Positions 1-10,641 of a stretch of 64,000 bases of DNA are shown here, one piece after another. The DNA is taken from assembly GCA_020310875.1 (NCBI GenBank), contig CM035435.1, forward strand, positions 67,845,955-67,909,954, read 5' to 3'. The notes below the pieces were generated by a model. That model had not been told where the DNA came from. It worked only from the letters and a program-made list of their open reading frames with translations, and searched no databases. The position numbers were made by a program, and so were the translations under genes. The DNA is from Ceratopteris richardii. Its lineage: Eukaryota > Streptophyta > Polypodiopsida > Polypodiales > Pteridaceae. Each line of letters starts with the position of its first letter. Position 1 is the stretch's first letter.

Positions 1-2
1 GA

Positions 3-818
3 AGTGGACTTCTTCAGGCTTGGGTAGGCCAAAGCCGTCTCACGATTGAATTAGAAAATCAAGCACTCAAACCAATAGAACAGGCACCAACTCCTGGTAC
101 CTCCAGGAATCCACATGAAGATAACAATGTTTTTCTTGTCCAAACTTCTATGGTGCAGAGGATTGTCAATCTTACTGAAGGTACAGGAGCCAATAAGGAG
201 TTCCTAACTGATCCAAAGAAGATTCTAAACGGGCAGACCGAACATCACTCGAGACGAAGGAGGCCGCTGATCAAGAGGCAGGAGCGCCAACCCGTGCAAC
301 ACGGAGCACCTCGTGGCGCGAAGCAGATCTGGATACGCAAGGATGGAAAACCCACCACTCTAATAGCAGACTCCCGAGGAGACAACAAACAAGCCACACC
401 ATCACGGACACAAGTGAAGGAGTACCCTAGGAAACCTCCTAGGCACACCACATCTATTTGAGTCCCTAAGCGGTCAAGGAAGGCTAGCCCCAATGCTAGA
501 CACATATGGGTGCCCAAGGGCTGTTTACGAGCCCAAATAGCTCCAACTCTAGTTACTGGCATAATTCAACACTCTCAAGTCCTCTCGACTAACAACGCAG
601 GAACTCTACCTAAATACCACTCTGACCCACACTCAGTCACATCGAGGAATGTCTGGAAAGGGGTACCCAAAAGGTCCCAAATCCATCACAACCTAGTTCA
701 TAAACCGTTGCCTGTCTTTAGCTCTAAGAGCTACGAATCCCCTATCAAAGTTTGGAGACCTAAACCATGTATCAAACCCCCTGACCCAATTTTTGTAAAA
801 CCAGCCACCCTGACATAG
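3..818 (+). pseudogene. C-terminal part of a basic protein with W-x-P-K motifs, LTR element 1
   Basis: The frame is already open at the window edge and runs to a stop at 816-818, with one in-frame TGA at 459-461. About 271 residues are visible, strongly basic and rich in proline, arginine and lysine. Tryptophan-centred motifs recur: IWIRKDGK, HIWVPKG, NVWKGVPK and KVWRPK. Spacers of this kind occur between zinc knuckle and protease in some plant copia gag-pol proteins, and similar motifs occur in some LINE ORF1 tails. No CCHC knuckle or protease motif is visible here, so I cannot assign it. It lies 210 bases upstream of the long frame at 1029 and is probably part of the same element. I am fairly sure it was coding and unsure of its function. 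Confidence 0.45.
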
Positions 819-980
819 GTGCATTCTGAGTCCACTGCATAACCAAAGTAGGCATCTAGGATGATACTGACCTCTAATCACCACTCACACCTATCACAAG
901 CACTTCATCTCTGACCACTAACCTTCGGGATTGTCATGTTAGTATTGTGAAGGGAACACCATTACATCTTGTTTCCTATG

Positions 981-1011
981 CAACACTAATGTGCCTTTCT
1001 TCTTCCAGCAG
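981..1011 (+). promoter_or_regulatory. Candidate 3' splice site before the long frame of element 1
   Basis: A branchpoint-like CACTAAT (984-990) is followed by a pyrimidine-rich stretch and by CAGCAG, giving AG at 1007-1008 or 1010-1011. The first ATG of the long frame follows at 1029, about 20 bases after the AG. This is the expected spacing for a plant intron end. Spliced subgenomic RNAs for genes downstream of pol are known in some plant retroelements. Here the splicing is inferred from sequence only, and no donor was identified. Confidence 0.35.
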
Positions 1012-1028
1012 ATAAGCAACCTACTCTC

Positions 1029-2477
1029 ATGGCAACAGCAGCAGGCACAAGCTCTCAGGCAGGCTCTGGTGCTCAAATCAATTGGGATGCCATGCAGGTG
1101 GAGGCGCCACCAACAGCTCGGCCTGAAGAGTTCGTGAACGTGCGGAGAATTCCTATTCCAGATCCACCAAATGGCCTAACCGAAAGAGTAAAAGGGCACT
1201 CTCATTGGTTCAATGAAATGCCAGGAGACTTGGGAGACGCAGATCATATATGGGAATCCAAGATGGAGTGTGGAGGAGTGTGGTGGACCTTCCAGTTCTT
1301 TTCAAGAGAATTCGAAACCTTACAGAATGCAGCTCCACTTCAAGATATCTGGCAAAAAGCAGGATTACAAACTTATTTTAGTGCAGCTCTGCCTAAACCC
1401 GATTTCCTCAGGTGCTACTACCTAATTGCCACACTGAAGCCGACAGGTGATAAAGATCATTCAGGCACATTATGGGTGCCCTCCTTGTCAAATCTGGAGG
1501 AAATGAGGAAGTTCGAATTGAATGTTACTTTAATCAGGGAAGCACTTCAGATGTATGGCACGCATGTACCTTCTGACCGCGACCCCTTGATACCTGAGTC
1601 GATGAAAAGCAACAGAATCAAGAAGCTAAAAGAAATGTGCGCCCTCACCCCCAACATCGCCATACCATTGCGGATGTGCCTCCAACACTTCGCATTCCCA
1701 GCTCAAGACCGTTTCACCCAACCTCACAAGAAAATATGGTATGGGCTATATCTAGCAGAGACTGGAAGCTTGCCCATTAAGATGCCTGTATGGATCTTGG
1801 ACCAAGTGTATGAAGCAGGCAAGCGGGGTGTGAGGAAGCCTACTTTACATGGCTATTGTGCGCTTACAAGAATTATCTATCGATGTCTTGCATATGATGT
1901 GCCGGTTGCCAGAGCCCTAAAATATGCACAACTGGAGTTGTTCAAAGGGCGGAAGTCAGGGAGCCAGCCTGCAAAACGAATGCGTGGATCGCTCTCCCAG
2001 GTAATGATCCCTCACGAAGCCACGACCGAAGCTTCCCCCAGACCAGAAGCTCAGGTCGCACCTTTCACGATCCATCTTCAAGGAGTTCAAGCTGGGGATA
2101 TGGTACAACCCGCTCCATCCGCCCCTCCACTACCTACCGATGCAGAGTTTGCATCTATGGCCACCTTCACAGAGGATCCAAACTTTGATTTTGAAAGATT
2201 CCTGTAGACGGTCCACCTATCAGACAGTGAAGGTTCCCCTGACAATGTTGATCCGGGAGCATCAGTCCAAAGAGAACAGCCATGGGGCGAGACAAGCAGA
2301 GTACATGGGGAAGAGGTGGCACAACATACTCATGACCCAAACACACAAGTTCAGGAAGGTGCACAAAGAAATGAACCAGACGACAGTGAAGAGGAAGCCC
2401 CTGCCTATACCGCACAACTCAAAAGACTATACCGGACAATCAAGCAGGTGCAGAGGAGACACAAGATGTCGCAGTAA
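1029..2477 (+). pseudogene. Unrecognised retroelement protein, N-terminal frame (element 1 ORF-A)
   Basis: ATG at 1029 opens 392 codons to a TAG at 2205-2207. The same frame continues with protein-like composition to a TAA at 2475-2477, so the TAG looks like a nonsense mutation. The first 310 or so residues look globular, rich in Trp, Cys and aromatic residues, including the stretch HSHWFNEMPGDLGDADHIW. After that comes an acidic, Gln/Pro-rich linker. The stretch KMPVWILDQVYEAG followed by LHGYCALTRIIY resembles in style the capsid-like ORFs of plant gypsy elements, but I would not assign a family. A short motif near the start, INWDAMQ, recurs near the end of ORF-B as VNWDALQ. No protease, RT, integrase or membrane segment is visible. 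ORF-B follows in another frame, with about 78 bases of overlapping open frame (2399-2474). Confidence 0.5.
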
Positions 2478-5263
2478 ACCACATGTTGCAATCGGAGAAC
2501 ATCGACCCACATTTTGTAGAATCGTTGAACCTTTTGGCGGACACCTGTGGCATCGGGGAAGCCATGAGAACATTGGTCTATCAGGCGAACCCTACTTATG
2601 ATCATAGAAGGATAGATACAAGGCCACGGCGGGGAAAGATGATTCAAATGGAGGTATCTACCGTATTGCCTACTTCAATGACAGAAGATGTTCAGATGGT
2701 TAGCCCTAGTCCCAGTGACGAACAAGATGTAAATACACATTCACCACCTCCGCCATCACCTCCCAGCCAGCCTTCAGAACCCTTTTCCACGAGTCTTTCC
2801 GAACAACCGATATCCACCCATGGTGAAACCAATGTACACACCTCCTTTTCTACAGCCTTCCCTTTACCCACAGCCATCACTTCTGCCCAAATTTTTGAAC
2901 CCCACACAGGTCATCCTGCCACCGATCAAACCATAATAGGTCACCCCTCTTATCTCCCCGCCCTGGGACAACCACTTGCCACTAGCCAAACCTTATCCCA
3001 ACCTTTTCCATTCACCCACACAGTTCCTTCCTCCCAACCCCTACCCACTGTACCCCTGTTAACCCCCTCAGGCTCAACCCAAGTCACACAACCGTCATTC
3101 TGGACAAACCTTGTAAATATACTCCAACAGGTGGAGAATTATAATAAAAAGTCCCTTCCCCAACCCCACTCCCCCACATTCACTGCCACCACTAACACAC
3201 CACCTACCGTTCCCGTATTCACAATTCACTCTTCACACACTATCACATCCGATCCCATGGACATTTCACCATCCACAGGAGCACCCACCGCCACGTGTGT
3301 TCCACCATCATCACATCTCACTTCACTCATAGGCACATCATCCACTTTTCCCTTCCCCATTTCCCGACCCTTTGCATGTTCCACCTCTACCCATGCATCC
3401 ACATCATTTAGTAGTGCACTAGACACCATGGTTGAAGCGGCCACTCAGCTTAAGCAAGAGTATAAGCTATAAGAAGAAAATAACACAGAGCTGTGCAATC
3501 TCTCGGCTCAACTCCAAGCACGAGTCGATGCCTTGGAACTAGGTAATACAGCACTACAACACCAGGTGACTGACCTCCAACAATCGAAGATAGAACTCGA
3601 AGCTAAGTATGCAGAGACAGGCAAAGCTATGGAGGAACAACTCAGAGAACAAATGGGCCGCAATGCGAGACTTCAACGCAACATGGCTCTACTACGTCGC
3701 CATCTAGCAGCGGCTCAAGAAGAGAACAGAAGGCTACAACAACAAAACCAGGAGAACCTAGAAGCGGCCATGGAAAACACCCCGGGAGCACCTATAGACC
3801 CTGCAAAATTCCAGGTTGTCCCCTCAGAGCATATTCAACAGGTTTTAGAAGGCTATGCGACCCTCCTGGAGGCCCATGATCAGTTGGCAGACCAGATAAA
3901 GGAACTACGAGGATCCAAAGTACCGACATCACACCCACCCACACCTAAAGAGACGGTGGAGGCCGCTACTTCGCCAGAACCTGAACCTTCAACCAACAGT
4001 GAGGTACTTGAGCTACGACAACAGGTCGCAGAACTAAAAATCAAGTTGTTACAGTATGAACGACCTCCCTCTCCACCTGATCAAACCATAGAAGAAGAAA
4101 CAGTAGTCATTCCAGTGGAGGAGACATTTGAAGACAATTATGAGCCTCAACCCCTTCCAGGAGGCAGAATTATGGAGGAAGGCCAAGACACATATGAGGA
4201 GCCCCCATCGGCATGGATGAAGCAGGTAGAGGAGATGGGCCACACTCATGAAGAGCGCGTAGCAACTCAGATGCTGGCCATGAAAACCATTGAGGAGTCT
4301 ATACTCAAGTCTGAATATTTCTCGCACTTGGCTCCTAGGCGGTTGATAACTAGCTCAGAGTTACAATATAAACCTTATTTTGTGTTATTGGTGGACTACA
4401 ATGCTGAGATCAAACGCATAACCAACAAGTATCCCTCTTTCGCAACACAGTTCGAACCCGAGGACATCCCAGAAGCCGCCAAAAAAGGGGCCATATTCCA
4501 GCCCATATGGAGACAAAAGTTACTGGAGACCTATCCGAAAATGTTACGAACATGGGATCATGCTCCCATGCATCTGAAATATAACCCATGCTTTGGACCG
4601 GTACAAAGAAGACGCTCCTGGAAAGCATTCGCCATCAAGGTTCAGAACAATGTGAATTGCAAACAGTGGCTGAACTACCCCAAAATCGCACCACCGACAA
4701 GCCCACCTACAACAGCGTACATGATGGCTACCATCCAATATTGGCTTCCACGCCTCCACTCCATGCCAGATGTAGCTGCACAGATGCTACTCAAGATATT
4801 TGATATGATGCAGGTTGTGCTCAAAACCTTCCGCAATGTATGTAACATTCAGCCTCCGATTCTTGGCTTCATCAATCGCAATTATGATCTCCTATATGAT
4901 ATGAGCACAACCCCAAGCATACGAGTTGCTTATGCATGGCACACACGCATCAGATATCTCCCTGCTTGCTATAAGCAAACCTTCAACGACATGTTCACCA
5001 CGGGATTTTGGGAAGCACATTCAGAGGTATTTGCACCACGACCAACCCACCTGCTGCAACTATTTGCGTGCGAGCAAACAATGCATTCAGAGCTCTACAC
5101 TACGCCACAACCTAACATGCCTGGAGCCGTGAATTGGGATGCCCTCCAGAGCGATTTGGTCCAGGGACTACGTATAAAAGAAAAAGAATTGGCAACCGAC
5201 CTCCTGCAGAAGTACATCGATCAAACAGTGGAGCAGAGGTCTGTCAGAGGCGACAGACACTAG
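2399..5263 (+). pseudogene. Unrecognised retroelement protein, P/S/T-rich plus coiled coil (element 1 ORF-B)
   Basis: This frame is open from about 2399 (first ATG 2483) to TAG 5261-5263, with a single internal TAA at 3470-3472. Three parts are visible. Roughly 2690-3400 is a Pro/Ser/Thr-rich, mucin-like stretch. Roughly 3470-3780 is a long heptad-type coiled coil rich in Gln, Glu, Leu and Ala that spans the internal stop, so the stop is secondary. From about 4200 to 5260 lies a globular C-terminal region of about 350 residues with many Trp, Tyr and Met. The stop codon touches a polypurine tract, which puts this gene at the 3' end of an LTR element. Gene order and coiled coil recall the env-like ORFs of Sirevirus and Athila elements. 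No signal peptide or transmembrane segment is seen, so an envelope role is not supported. It could equally be an accessory or capsid-like protein. Confidence 0.55.
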
Positions 5264-5274
5264 GGGGGGGAGAG
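5262..5274 (+). other. Polypurine tract of element 1
   Basis: The run AGGGGGGGGAGAG overlaps the stop codon of ORF-B and is followed at once by TGTTGG, a typical LTR start. This is the usual plus-strand primer position of an LTR retrotransposon. Confidence 0.8.
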
Positions 5275-5542
5275 TGTTGGCAGTATACAAGAAGAGGCAA
5301 GTACGAGCATACAAGCAGATCTAGCACTAAGGCAACCCTTTATTTTTTTCAAAACCCTTATACCATTTAAAAGTGATTCTCATCACTAAAAACCCCTGTA
5401 AATACCATTTTCACCTTTTTGTAGCTCCATTTTGTACAAGCCGAGGAGTCCTTGAGCTTGAGGAGCCTTAGAAGTAGTTGCCTACCAATTTTCGTATTTT
5501 TTAGACCTCGTTTGAGCCCTCAAATAAGCCCTGGAACCTAAT
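5275..5542 (+). repeat. 3' LTR of element 1 (right boundary approximate)
   Basis: It starts TGTTGGCAG directly after the polypurine tract. The right end is placed by homology: from about 5543 the sequence reads as copia RT-linker coding sequence (LVTKHSIY), so the LTR is at most about 268 bp. The matching 5' LTR lies outside the window, so length and ends could not be confirmed. The target appears to be a copia A element. Confidence 0.6.
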
Positions 5543-6088
5543 TTTAGTCACAAAGCACTCAATCTATATGGCTAATGATTCCAACAATGAAGAACCACCA
5601 TCTTATGAAGAAGCTCAAAGCAAGAAGGATTGGAGAGAAGTAATGGATGCAGAATGGAAGCTCTCATGGATAATGACACATACAAACTTGTTCCTAGCAA
5701 ACCATCAATGAAGGTAATTGGATCAAGGTGGATTTATAAGTTTAAAAGGAATTCAAATGGTAGCATTAATAGATCCAAGGCAAGGTTAGTAGCAATGGGG
5801 TTTGCTCAAACCCATGGGATAGACTGTGAAGAGACCTTCTCACCTCTAGCCAAAATGCGTACCATTTGAGTACTTGTTAGCATTGCTGCATCTAGAAATT
5901 GGGAGCTATATCAACTAGATGTAAAAGATGCGTTTCTCAATGGATGGATCTCAAAAAGAAGTTTATAGGGCACAACCACCTGGTTATGAAGATGCACATC
6001 ATCCCAATTATGTGTGCAAGTTAAAGAAGGCTCTGTATGGTTTGAAGCAAGCTCCAAGAGCTTGGAATCATAGACTAGTGACTTACTT
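5543..6088 (+). pseudogene. Copia A1 reverse transcriptase, N-terminal half (broken)
   Basis: Conceptual translation shows the linker and start of a Ty1/copia RT: LVTKHSIYMAND, then [50 protein letters not shown] and [14 protein letters not shown]. Frames change near 5650 and near 5955, and there is a TGA at 5867-5869. The gene is cut at about 6088 by the LINE and resumes at 9598. Its 5' side is missing and abuts the element 1 LTR. It is closest to the A2 element at 45290, to which it is similar over the whole stretch. Confidence 0.85.
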
Positions 6089-9000
6089 TTTTTTTTATAT
6101 AAAGGAAGTTCGGCAATAGCCTACTCTCCCGGACTTGAATTAAATTAAGAAACAAAGGTACAATAGAAGGGGACTAGTGCCCACGGGACCCCCCAAATCC
6201 CACAAAGCAGGGGAAGCTTGATTGAATCCTAGGTTGCATTACAAAGAAGGTTGATCACCCTCTCGTCGCCCTCGTGCGGGGCCCACTTGGGTTTGAGCTT
6301 GTTGTTGATCAACAGGAGGACTTGATGGTGCCTGAAGGGGGGGGATTTCTTACTGTTGACAATCCTTTTGCCAAGGAGGAATAGTGATTTCTCAATCGAC
6401 CACTCCCTGGGGGGATCGCCGAAGTTGAGAGCACACCTCTCCCGCCAAATATTCCACAGGACTTCCCCTCTGATTGCGTTCCAGAGTGCCGCAGAGCAGC
6501 CAATCACTTCTCCCAAAAGGACTTGTTTCCAACTAAGCTGTTTCTGAAGTCTGATTTTCATTCCAACCGTCTGCCAGATTTTGTAGGAGTTGGGGCAAGT
6601 AAGGAAGATGTGTGGGACATCTTCGATAGCACGGTGGCAGCGTTTGCACCAAGGGGGGAACCCACAAAGTTTGATTGCCTTATGGTTGGTCCAAATTCCT
6701 CGATGAAGAATTTGCCATAAGAGGACAGACTTCTTAATCTCTATAAGTGGGTGCCAGATACCCATGAATTTCATGTCCCACCGAAGCCGCGTCCAAGACA
6801 GGCACCACTTCTTGTTGAGGCTGATCTGGAGGTCAGTCGTTTCTTTGATGTTCGGGATTTTGAGTAGGCTATTTCCATTGTGCCATTTGAGACCACGCGC
6901 GTTCGGTGTGTCGTGTCCCATGAGAAGGCGAGTCTTGTGACGATCCCAAGCGAGGCATCTGCTTTGCAAAGTGTTCCATTCTTCGTAGGAGATGTTTATG
7001 CGAGGGTCAATATCCTCGAAGTTGATCCAGCTGTTGGTGTCATGTTTCCAGAGGTGTTTCCATTTTTTGAATCCTTTGTTCCATAACTTCTTGGCATTTT
7101 GAATGTTCCACGACTCCACACTCCGGATGCCATGTATCGGAAACCAGATAGAGTCGTTTTGTCTGATTCCGGCCGCCCACTTCCAGTCTTCACTAATTCT
7201 TGTGAAGCTTTTGACTTTATTCCAGCCCTTCCAAAGGGAGCACACGAGATTGGAGCCTTTCGGGAAGACGGGGATCGGGGAGAATAGCAGGGTCATGATG
7301 TCGAGATTCTTCCAGTTCGGGCACCCCATGAGGGCCAACTCATGCTTGTTTCTGAAGATCAGCTTGGCCCACGAGGCCTCCCTATTGCACCAAGCCTTAA
7401 TCATCCATTTGGCTGCCAGTTTGTTGGCCATACACCCAATGTCCAGGATACCCAGCCCCCCGCTATCTCTAGAGCTAGTGCAGATGGCCCATTTGATTTT
7501 AGGCACCCCCCTTCTGTTATGATCGCCCGTCCAAAGAAAGTTTCTACAAATACTGTTCAGTTTGGACAGGCCTTGCTCGTTCGGTCTCCAGCAAGAAAGG
7601 AAATAGATGGTAGAAGAGAGGAGGAATGTGTTGATAACCATCGCACGTCCAGCGAGATTGATTTTCATACCTCTCCAATAGTTAAGCTTGTTTTCAAGTT
7701 TGGCAAGCACCCAATTCCATCGCTGCTCCATAGAGACGCCAAACCCCAAGGGGATTCCAAGAAGTCGAAAGATTTGGCCCTGCGGAATGATTTGACAGCC
7801 ATGATCAATGAGAAGGCCAGGATGATGTCCCACAATAGCCTTGAAGGCGGTCTTAGAGTGGTTGATTTTGGATCCAGAGGCATCACAGAAGGTAGCAAGA
7901 CACCTCCAGAAAGTCTCCAGGCTAGTATTATCATTGTGAACGAACGCGTTCATATCATCAGCAAACAGTCTCATGATGATTTGACCGTGGTCTTGAGGTA
8001 GCCGGAGGCCTTTGATATTGCCAGCCTCAACATGATGTGCCACAAGTCTGCTCAGCCCCTCAGTGGCGACGGCAAAGAGAAGGGGGGCCAGAGGGCACCC
8101 TTGTCTAATAGACCTTTTAAGATGGATCGCCTTCGAAAGTTTGCCGTTAACGTTAATTTGGGTCGTTGCGTTTCCGAGAAGGGTCGCGATCATCTTGGTG
8201 AATTTCTGACTACATCCGAGATCTTGGAGCGACTGCAGAATATAGTCCCATTCTAGCCTGTTGTAGGCTTTGTCAAAATCGATCTTGAGGAAGACCACAT
8301 CTTGATTAGACTCATTTGCATATTGAATACCTTCCCAAATATCCATAATGGTTTCCAGGATAGACCTGCCTTTGATGAAACCTTTTTGGTCCTCACTAAG
8401 CCAAGATCTCAGGTGGCACGAGAGTCTGTTGGTGATGACTTTGGCGATGATCTTGTATCCTGTTTGGAGCATCGTAATAGGCCGCCAGTTCTCGATTCTG
8501 TTCTTTTCCCCCTTCTTGTGTATCAACTTGATAATTCCATTATTTAGACAAGAAGGAAGAGCACCAAACTTTAGCGCTTCTTGCCAAACCATCCGAAGAG
8601 GGGAGGCAACCACCAGCTTGAAGGATTTAAAGAACTCGTTAGTGAGTCCGTCGGGTCCCGGGCTTTTACCGAGAGGGAGGGCATCAATGACCTCAATGAT
8701 TTCTGATTCAGAGATAGGAGCATGGAGCAGGGAGTGGAGGTTGGGTGGAATCCTCCGGGGGGAAACCCTAGAAATGGCAGCCATACAGTCCCTTCTATGG
8801 TGGGAGAGGGGGTTCGAGGTTCCCAGGAGTCTCGTGAAGTGCCCTTCGATGATGCCAAAATTATCTTCTTCCGAATTGCATACATTGCCAAGAGGATCTA
8901 GCAGTAGGGGGATCGACTCTCTGTTGTGTTTCCTTTTAAGGATACGGCACATCTCTTTGGTGGGTTTGTCGGCTTTGCCAGCCCACCACTCCTTGAAGAA

Positions 9001-9587
9001 GATTTGCAAGTTTTTCCTTTGTATTTCTTCCTCGTATCTCAACACTGCTCTGATTTTTCGGAGACCTTTCTGGGCTTGGTGTTTTCCTTTGTTCACTTCC
9101 TCCTCGAGCCGCCAGAGTCTGTGGTAGAGAGCTACCCTGCGAGCCCGCCGCACAGTCTCGAGCATCTTCTTAGTTCTGATCATGATCTTACGAGACTTGT
9201 CGACCGCATTTCTCCAGCACTTGGCTGGGGCCAGGCCAGAGGCGAACGCCACCTTCCACACATCGGCAATTTCTTGATGGACGGAGGGGAGAGAGAAGGT
9301 GGATGCGTTGGCATGGAACCACGGAGCCTTGCGGATCTTGTTGGAAGGTTGAAAAGTGATAACGATCGGGTAGTGATCAGAGATAGTGAGGTCTGTGCGT
9401 TGCGTGATGGTAGGATGGCCCCACTGATGGGTAAAACTCTGAGAAATGTAGCATCTGTCGAGTCTAGCTTTCCTCAGGTCCTCGCCCGCTTGGAGATTCG
9501 ACCAAGAAAAGCCATTCGAGTCTTTGAATTCAACCAAATCCAAGTGAAGTTTGGTCATGTCCCACGTTTCTTTCTCTCGACTGTCGA
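6087..9587 (-). mobile_element. 5'-truncated L1-type LINE inserted in copia A1
   Basis: The element lies on the minus strand. Its poly(A) tail appears as a T-run at 6087-6096. About 130 bases of 3' UTR follow, then a large uninterrupted ORF that stays open to about 9587, where the copia RT resumes at 9598. ORF1 and most of the endonuclease are missing, so it is 5'-truncated, as is common after target-primed reverse transcription. The flanks TGACTTACTT (6079-6088) and TGACCCTT (9588-9595) may be an imperfect target-site duplication. The intact frame suggests a recent insertion, younger than the decayed copia host. Confidence 0.9.
6229..9558 (-). CDS. LINE ORF2: endonuclease remnant, reverse transcriptase, zinc-finger tail
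   Basis: The frame holds 1109 codons with no stop. From the first internal ATG, residues 32-69 carry the C-terminal part of an APE-type endonuclease, including the catalytic-histidine motif SDHYPI. The RT domain spans about 295-570, with GKSPGPDGLTNEFF, the Asp-bearing KIDFDKAYNRLEW, the motif RQGCPLAPLLF and the active-site FADD at 532-535. About residues 945-995 match the plant LINE zf-RVT tail (CKRC, then H and C). No RNase H domain is seen. The frame continues upstream of the first ATG to the truncation point at about 9587, so that ATG is not the ancestral start. The protein lacks most of its endonuclease and is unlikely to mobilise itself. Confidence 0.9.
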   Translation of the reverse strand: MTKLHLDLVEFKDSNGFSWSNLQAGEDLRKARLDRCYISQSFTHQWGHPTITQRTDLTISDHYPIVITFQPSNKIRKAPWFHANASTFSLPSVHQEIADVWKVAFASGLAPAKCWRNAVDKSRKIMIRTKKMLETVRRARRVALYHRLWRLEEEVNKGKHQAQKGLRKIRAVLRYEEEIQRKNLQIFFKEWWAGKADKPTKEMCRILKRKHNRESIPLLLDPLGNVCNSEEDNFGIIEGHFTRLLGTSNPLSHHRRDCMAAISRVSPRRIPPNLHSLLHAPISESEIIEVIDALPLGKSPGPDGLTNEFFKSFKLVVASPLRMVWQEALKFGALPSCLNNGIIKLIHKKGEKNRIENWRPITMLQTGYKIIAKVITNRLSCHLRSWLSEDQKGFIKGRSILETIMDIWEGIQYANESNQDVVFLKIDFDKAYNRLEWDYILQSLQDLGCSQKFTKMIATLLGNATTQINVNGKLSKAIHLKRSIRQGCPLAPLLFAVATEGLSRLVAHHVEAGNIKGLRLPQDHGQIIMRLFADDMNAFVHNDNTSLETFWRCLATFCDASGSKINHSKTAFKAIVGHHPGLLIDHGCQIIPQGQIFRLLGIPLGFGVSMEQRWNWVLAKLENKLNYWRGMKINLAGRAMVINTFLLSSTIYFLSCWRPNEQGLSKLNSICRNFLWTGDHNRRGVPKIKWAICTSSRDSGGLGILDIGCMANKLAAKWMIKAWCNREASWAKLIFRNKHELALMGCPNWKNLDIMTLLFSPIPVFPKGSNLVCSLWKGWNKVKSFTRISEDWKWAAGIRQNDSIWFPIHGIRSVESWNIQNAKKLWNKGFKKWKHLWKHDTNSWINFEDIDPRINISYEEWNTLQSRCLAWDRHKTRLLMGHDTPNARGLKWHNGNSLLKIPNIKETTDLQISLNKKWCLSWTRLRWDMKFMGIWHPLIEIKKSVLLWQILHRGIWTNHKAIKLCGFPPWCKRCHRAIEDVPHIFLTCPNSYKIWQTVGMKIRLQKQLSWKQVLLGEVIGCSAALWNAIRGEVLWNIWRERCALNFGDPPREWSIEKSLFLLGKRIVNSKKSPPFRHHQVLLLINNKLKPKWAPHEGDERVINLLCNAT

Positions 9588-9597
9588 TGACCCTTGC

Positions 9598-10641
9598 AGG
9601 ACTAAGGATTCGAAGCTAGTAAAGCAGATACATCATTATTCATCAAGAGGAATGGATAAGAGGTTATATATCTCTGTGTATATGTTGATGACATTATAAT
9701 CATAGGAAATGACATCAATAGAATCAAACAAGTAAAGGCTGGAATGAAGGATGAATTCAAGATCAGTGACCTTGGACCTCTCACTTACTTTCTTGGGCGT
9801 GAACTTGTCTATACAAATTCTAGTATCTATATCACTCAAAGGAAGTATGTACATGACATGCTTTCTAAGTTTAAAATGGAGAATGCTAACTGTGCAGGTA
9901 CACCCATGGAGTTGAACCATAAGCTTAGTGCTTATGAAGGAGAACCTATTGAAGATATCACAAGCTATCAAAGCTTGGTAGGAAGCTTGAACTATGCAAC
10001 TCTCGCAAGGGTGGACATATGCTATAGTGTTAGCATACTCATTTAATTTATGCACAAACCAAGAAAGCCACACATGGAAGCATCCAAGAGAGTGCTTAAA
10101 TACTTGAAGGGGACCATCAATGAAGGGATTTTCTACCCCTACACTTTAGAAATTGATCTCAAACTCTACTCAGATTCATATCAGGCTGGATCAAAGGATC
10201 ATATGAAGAGTACATCAAGATATTTTTCTTTTGCAGGTTCAAAGCTAATCGCATGGTCTTCAAAGAAGCAACCAAATGTTGCTCTATCACCGTTTGGCCA
10301 ATGCAACACAAGAAGCAATGCGGTTAAAGCGTCTTTTCTCAGATTTGGGGTTACATACTTCAACTCCTCACATCTTTGGTGATAATACTAGCTCACTTCA
10401 CTTACCAGCTAATCCACTTTACAATGCTAGAACAAAACATATTGAAGTCCATTATCATTATGTAAGAGAGAAATTGATGAGCAAGGAAATTCAATTGCCC
10501 TATGTGTCTACTAATGTTCAATGTGCAGATATGTTGACTAAGCCATTGGATGGTATAAAGCTAAGCAGATTCAAAGGCATGATTGGATTGTGAGAAATCA
10601 AGGAAGAATGAAGAATCAAGCATGCTAGCCTGAGGGGTACT
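9598..10641 (+). pseudogene. Copia A1 reverse transcriptase C-half and RNase H (broken)
   Basis: This continues the gene interrupted by the LINE. It shows GFEASKADTSLFIKR, a VYVDDIIIIGND-like catalytic stretch with a frame change, TPMELNHKLSAYEGE, SYQSLVGSLNYATL and RNase H motifs SYQAGSKDHMKSTS and ARTKHIEVHYHYVREK. Stops and frame changes fall near 10044 and 10275-10300. It ends at FKGMIGL and a TGA at about 10590. The conserved RNase H tryptophan environment (DADWAG in the A2 and B1 copies) is altered here. A weak polypurine tract (CTGAGGGGTAC) precedes the LTR. Confidence 0.85.

Noticed and set aside
150-562. Minus-strand frame opposite the basic W-x-P-K protein
   Set aside because: The plus-strand frame is open from the window edge across 800 bases with one stop and has recurring motifs; the minus frame has none.
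2399-2474. Programmed ribosomal frameshift between ORF-A and ORF-B
   Set aside because: The shift needed would be -1, but I see no slippery heptamer in register within the overlap; a plain mutation or separate ORFs fit as well.
1029-5263. A host gene with exons
   Set aside because: A polypurine tract and LTR start lie immediately after the stop codon, which places the frames inside an LTR element.
7342-9699. Several plus-strand frames of 140-260 codons
   Set aside because: They are antisense shadows of the LINE ORF, which has RT and zinc-finger motifs on the minus strand.
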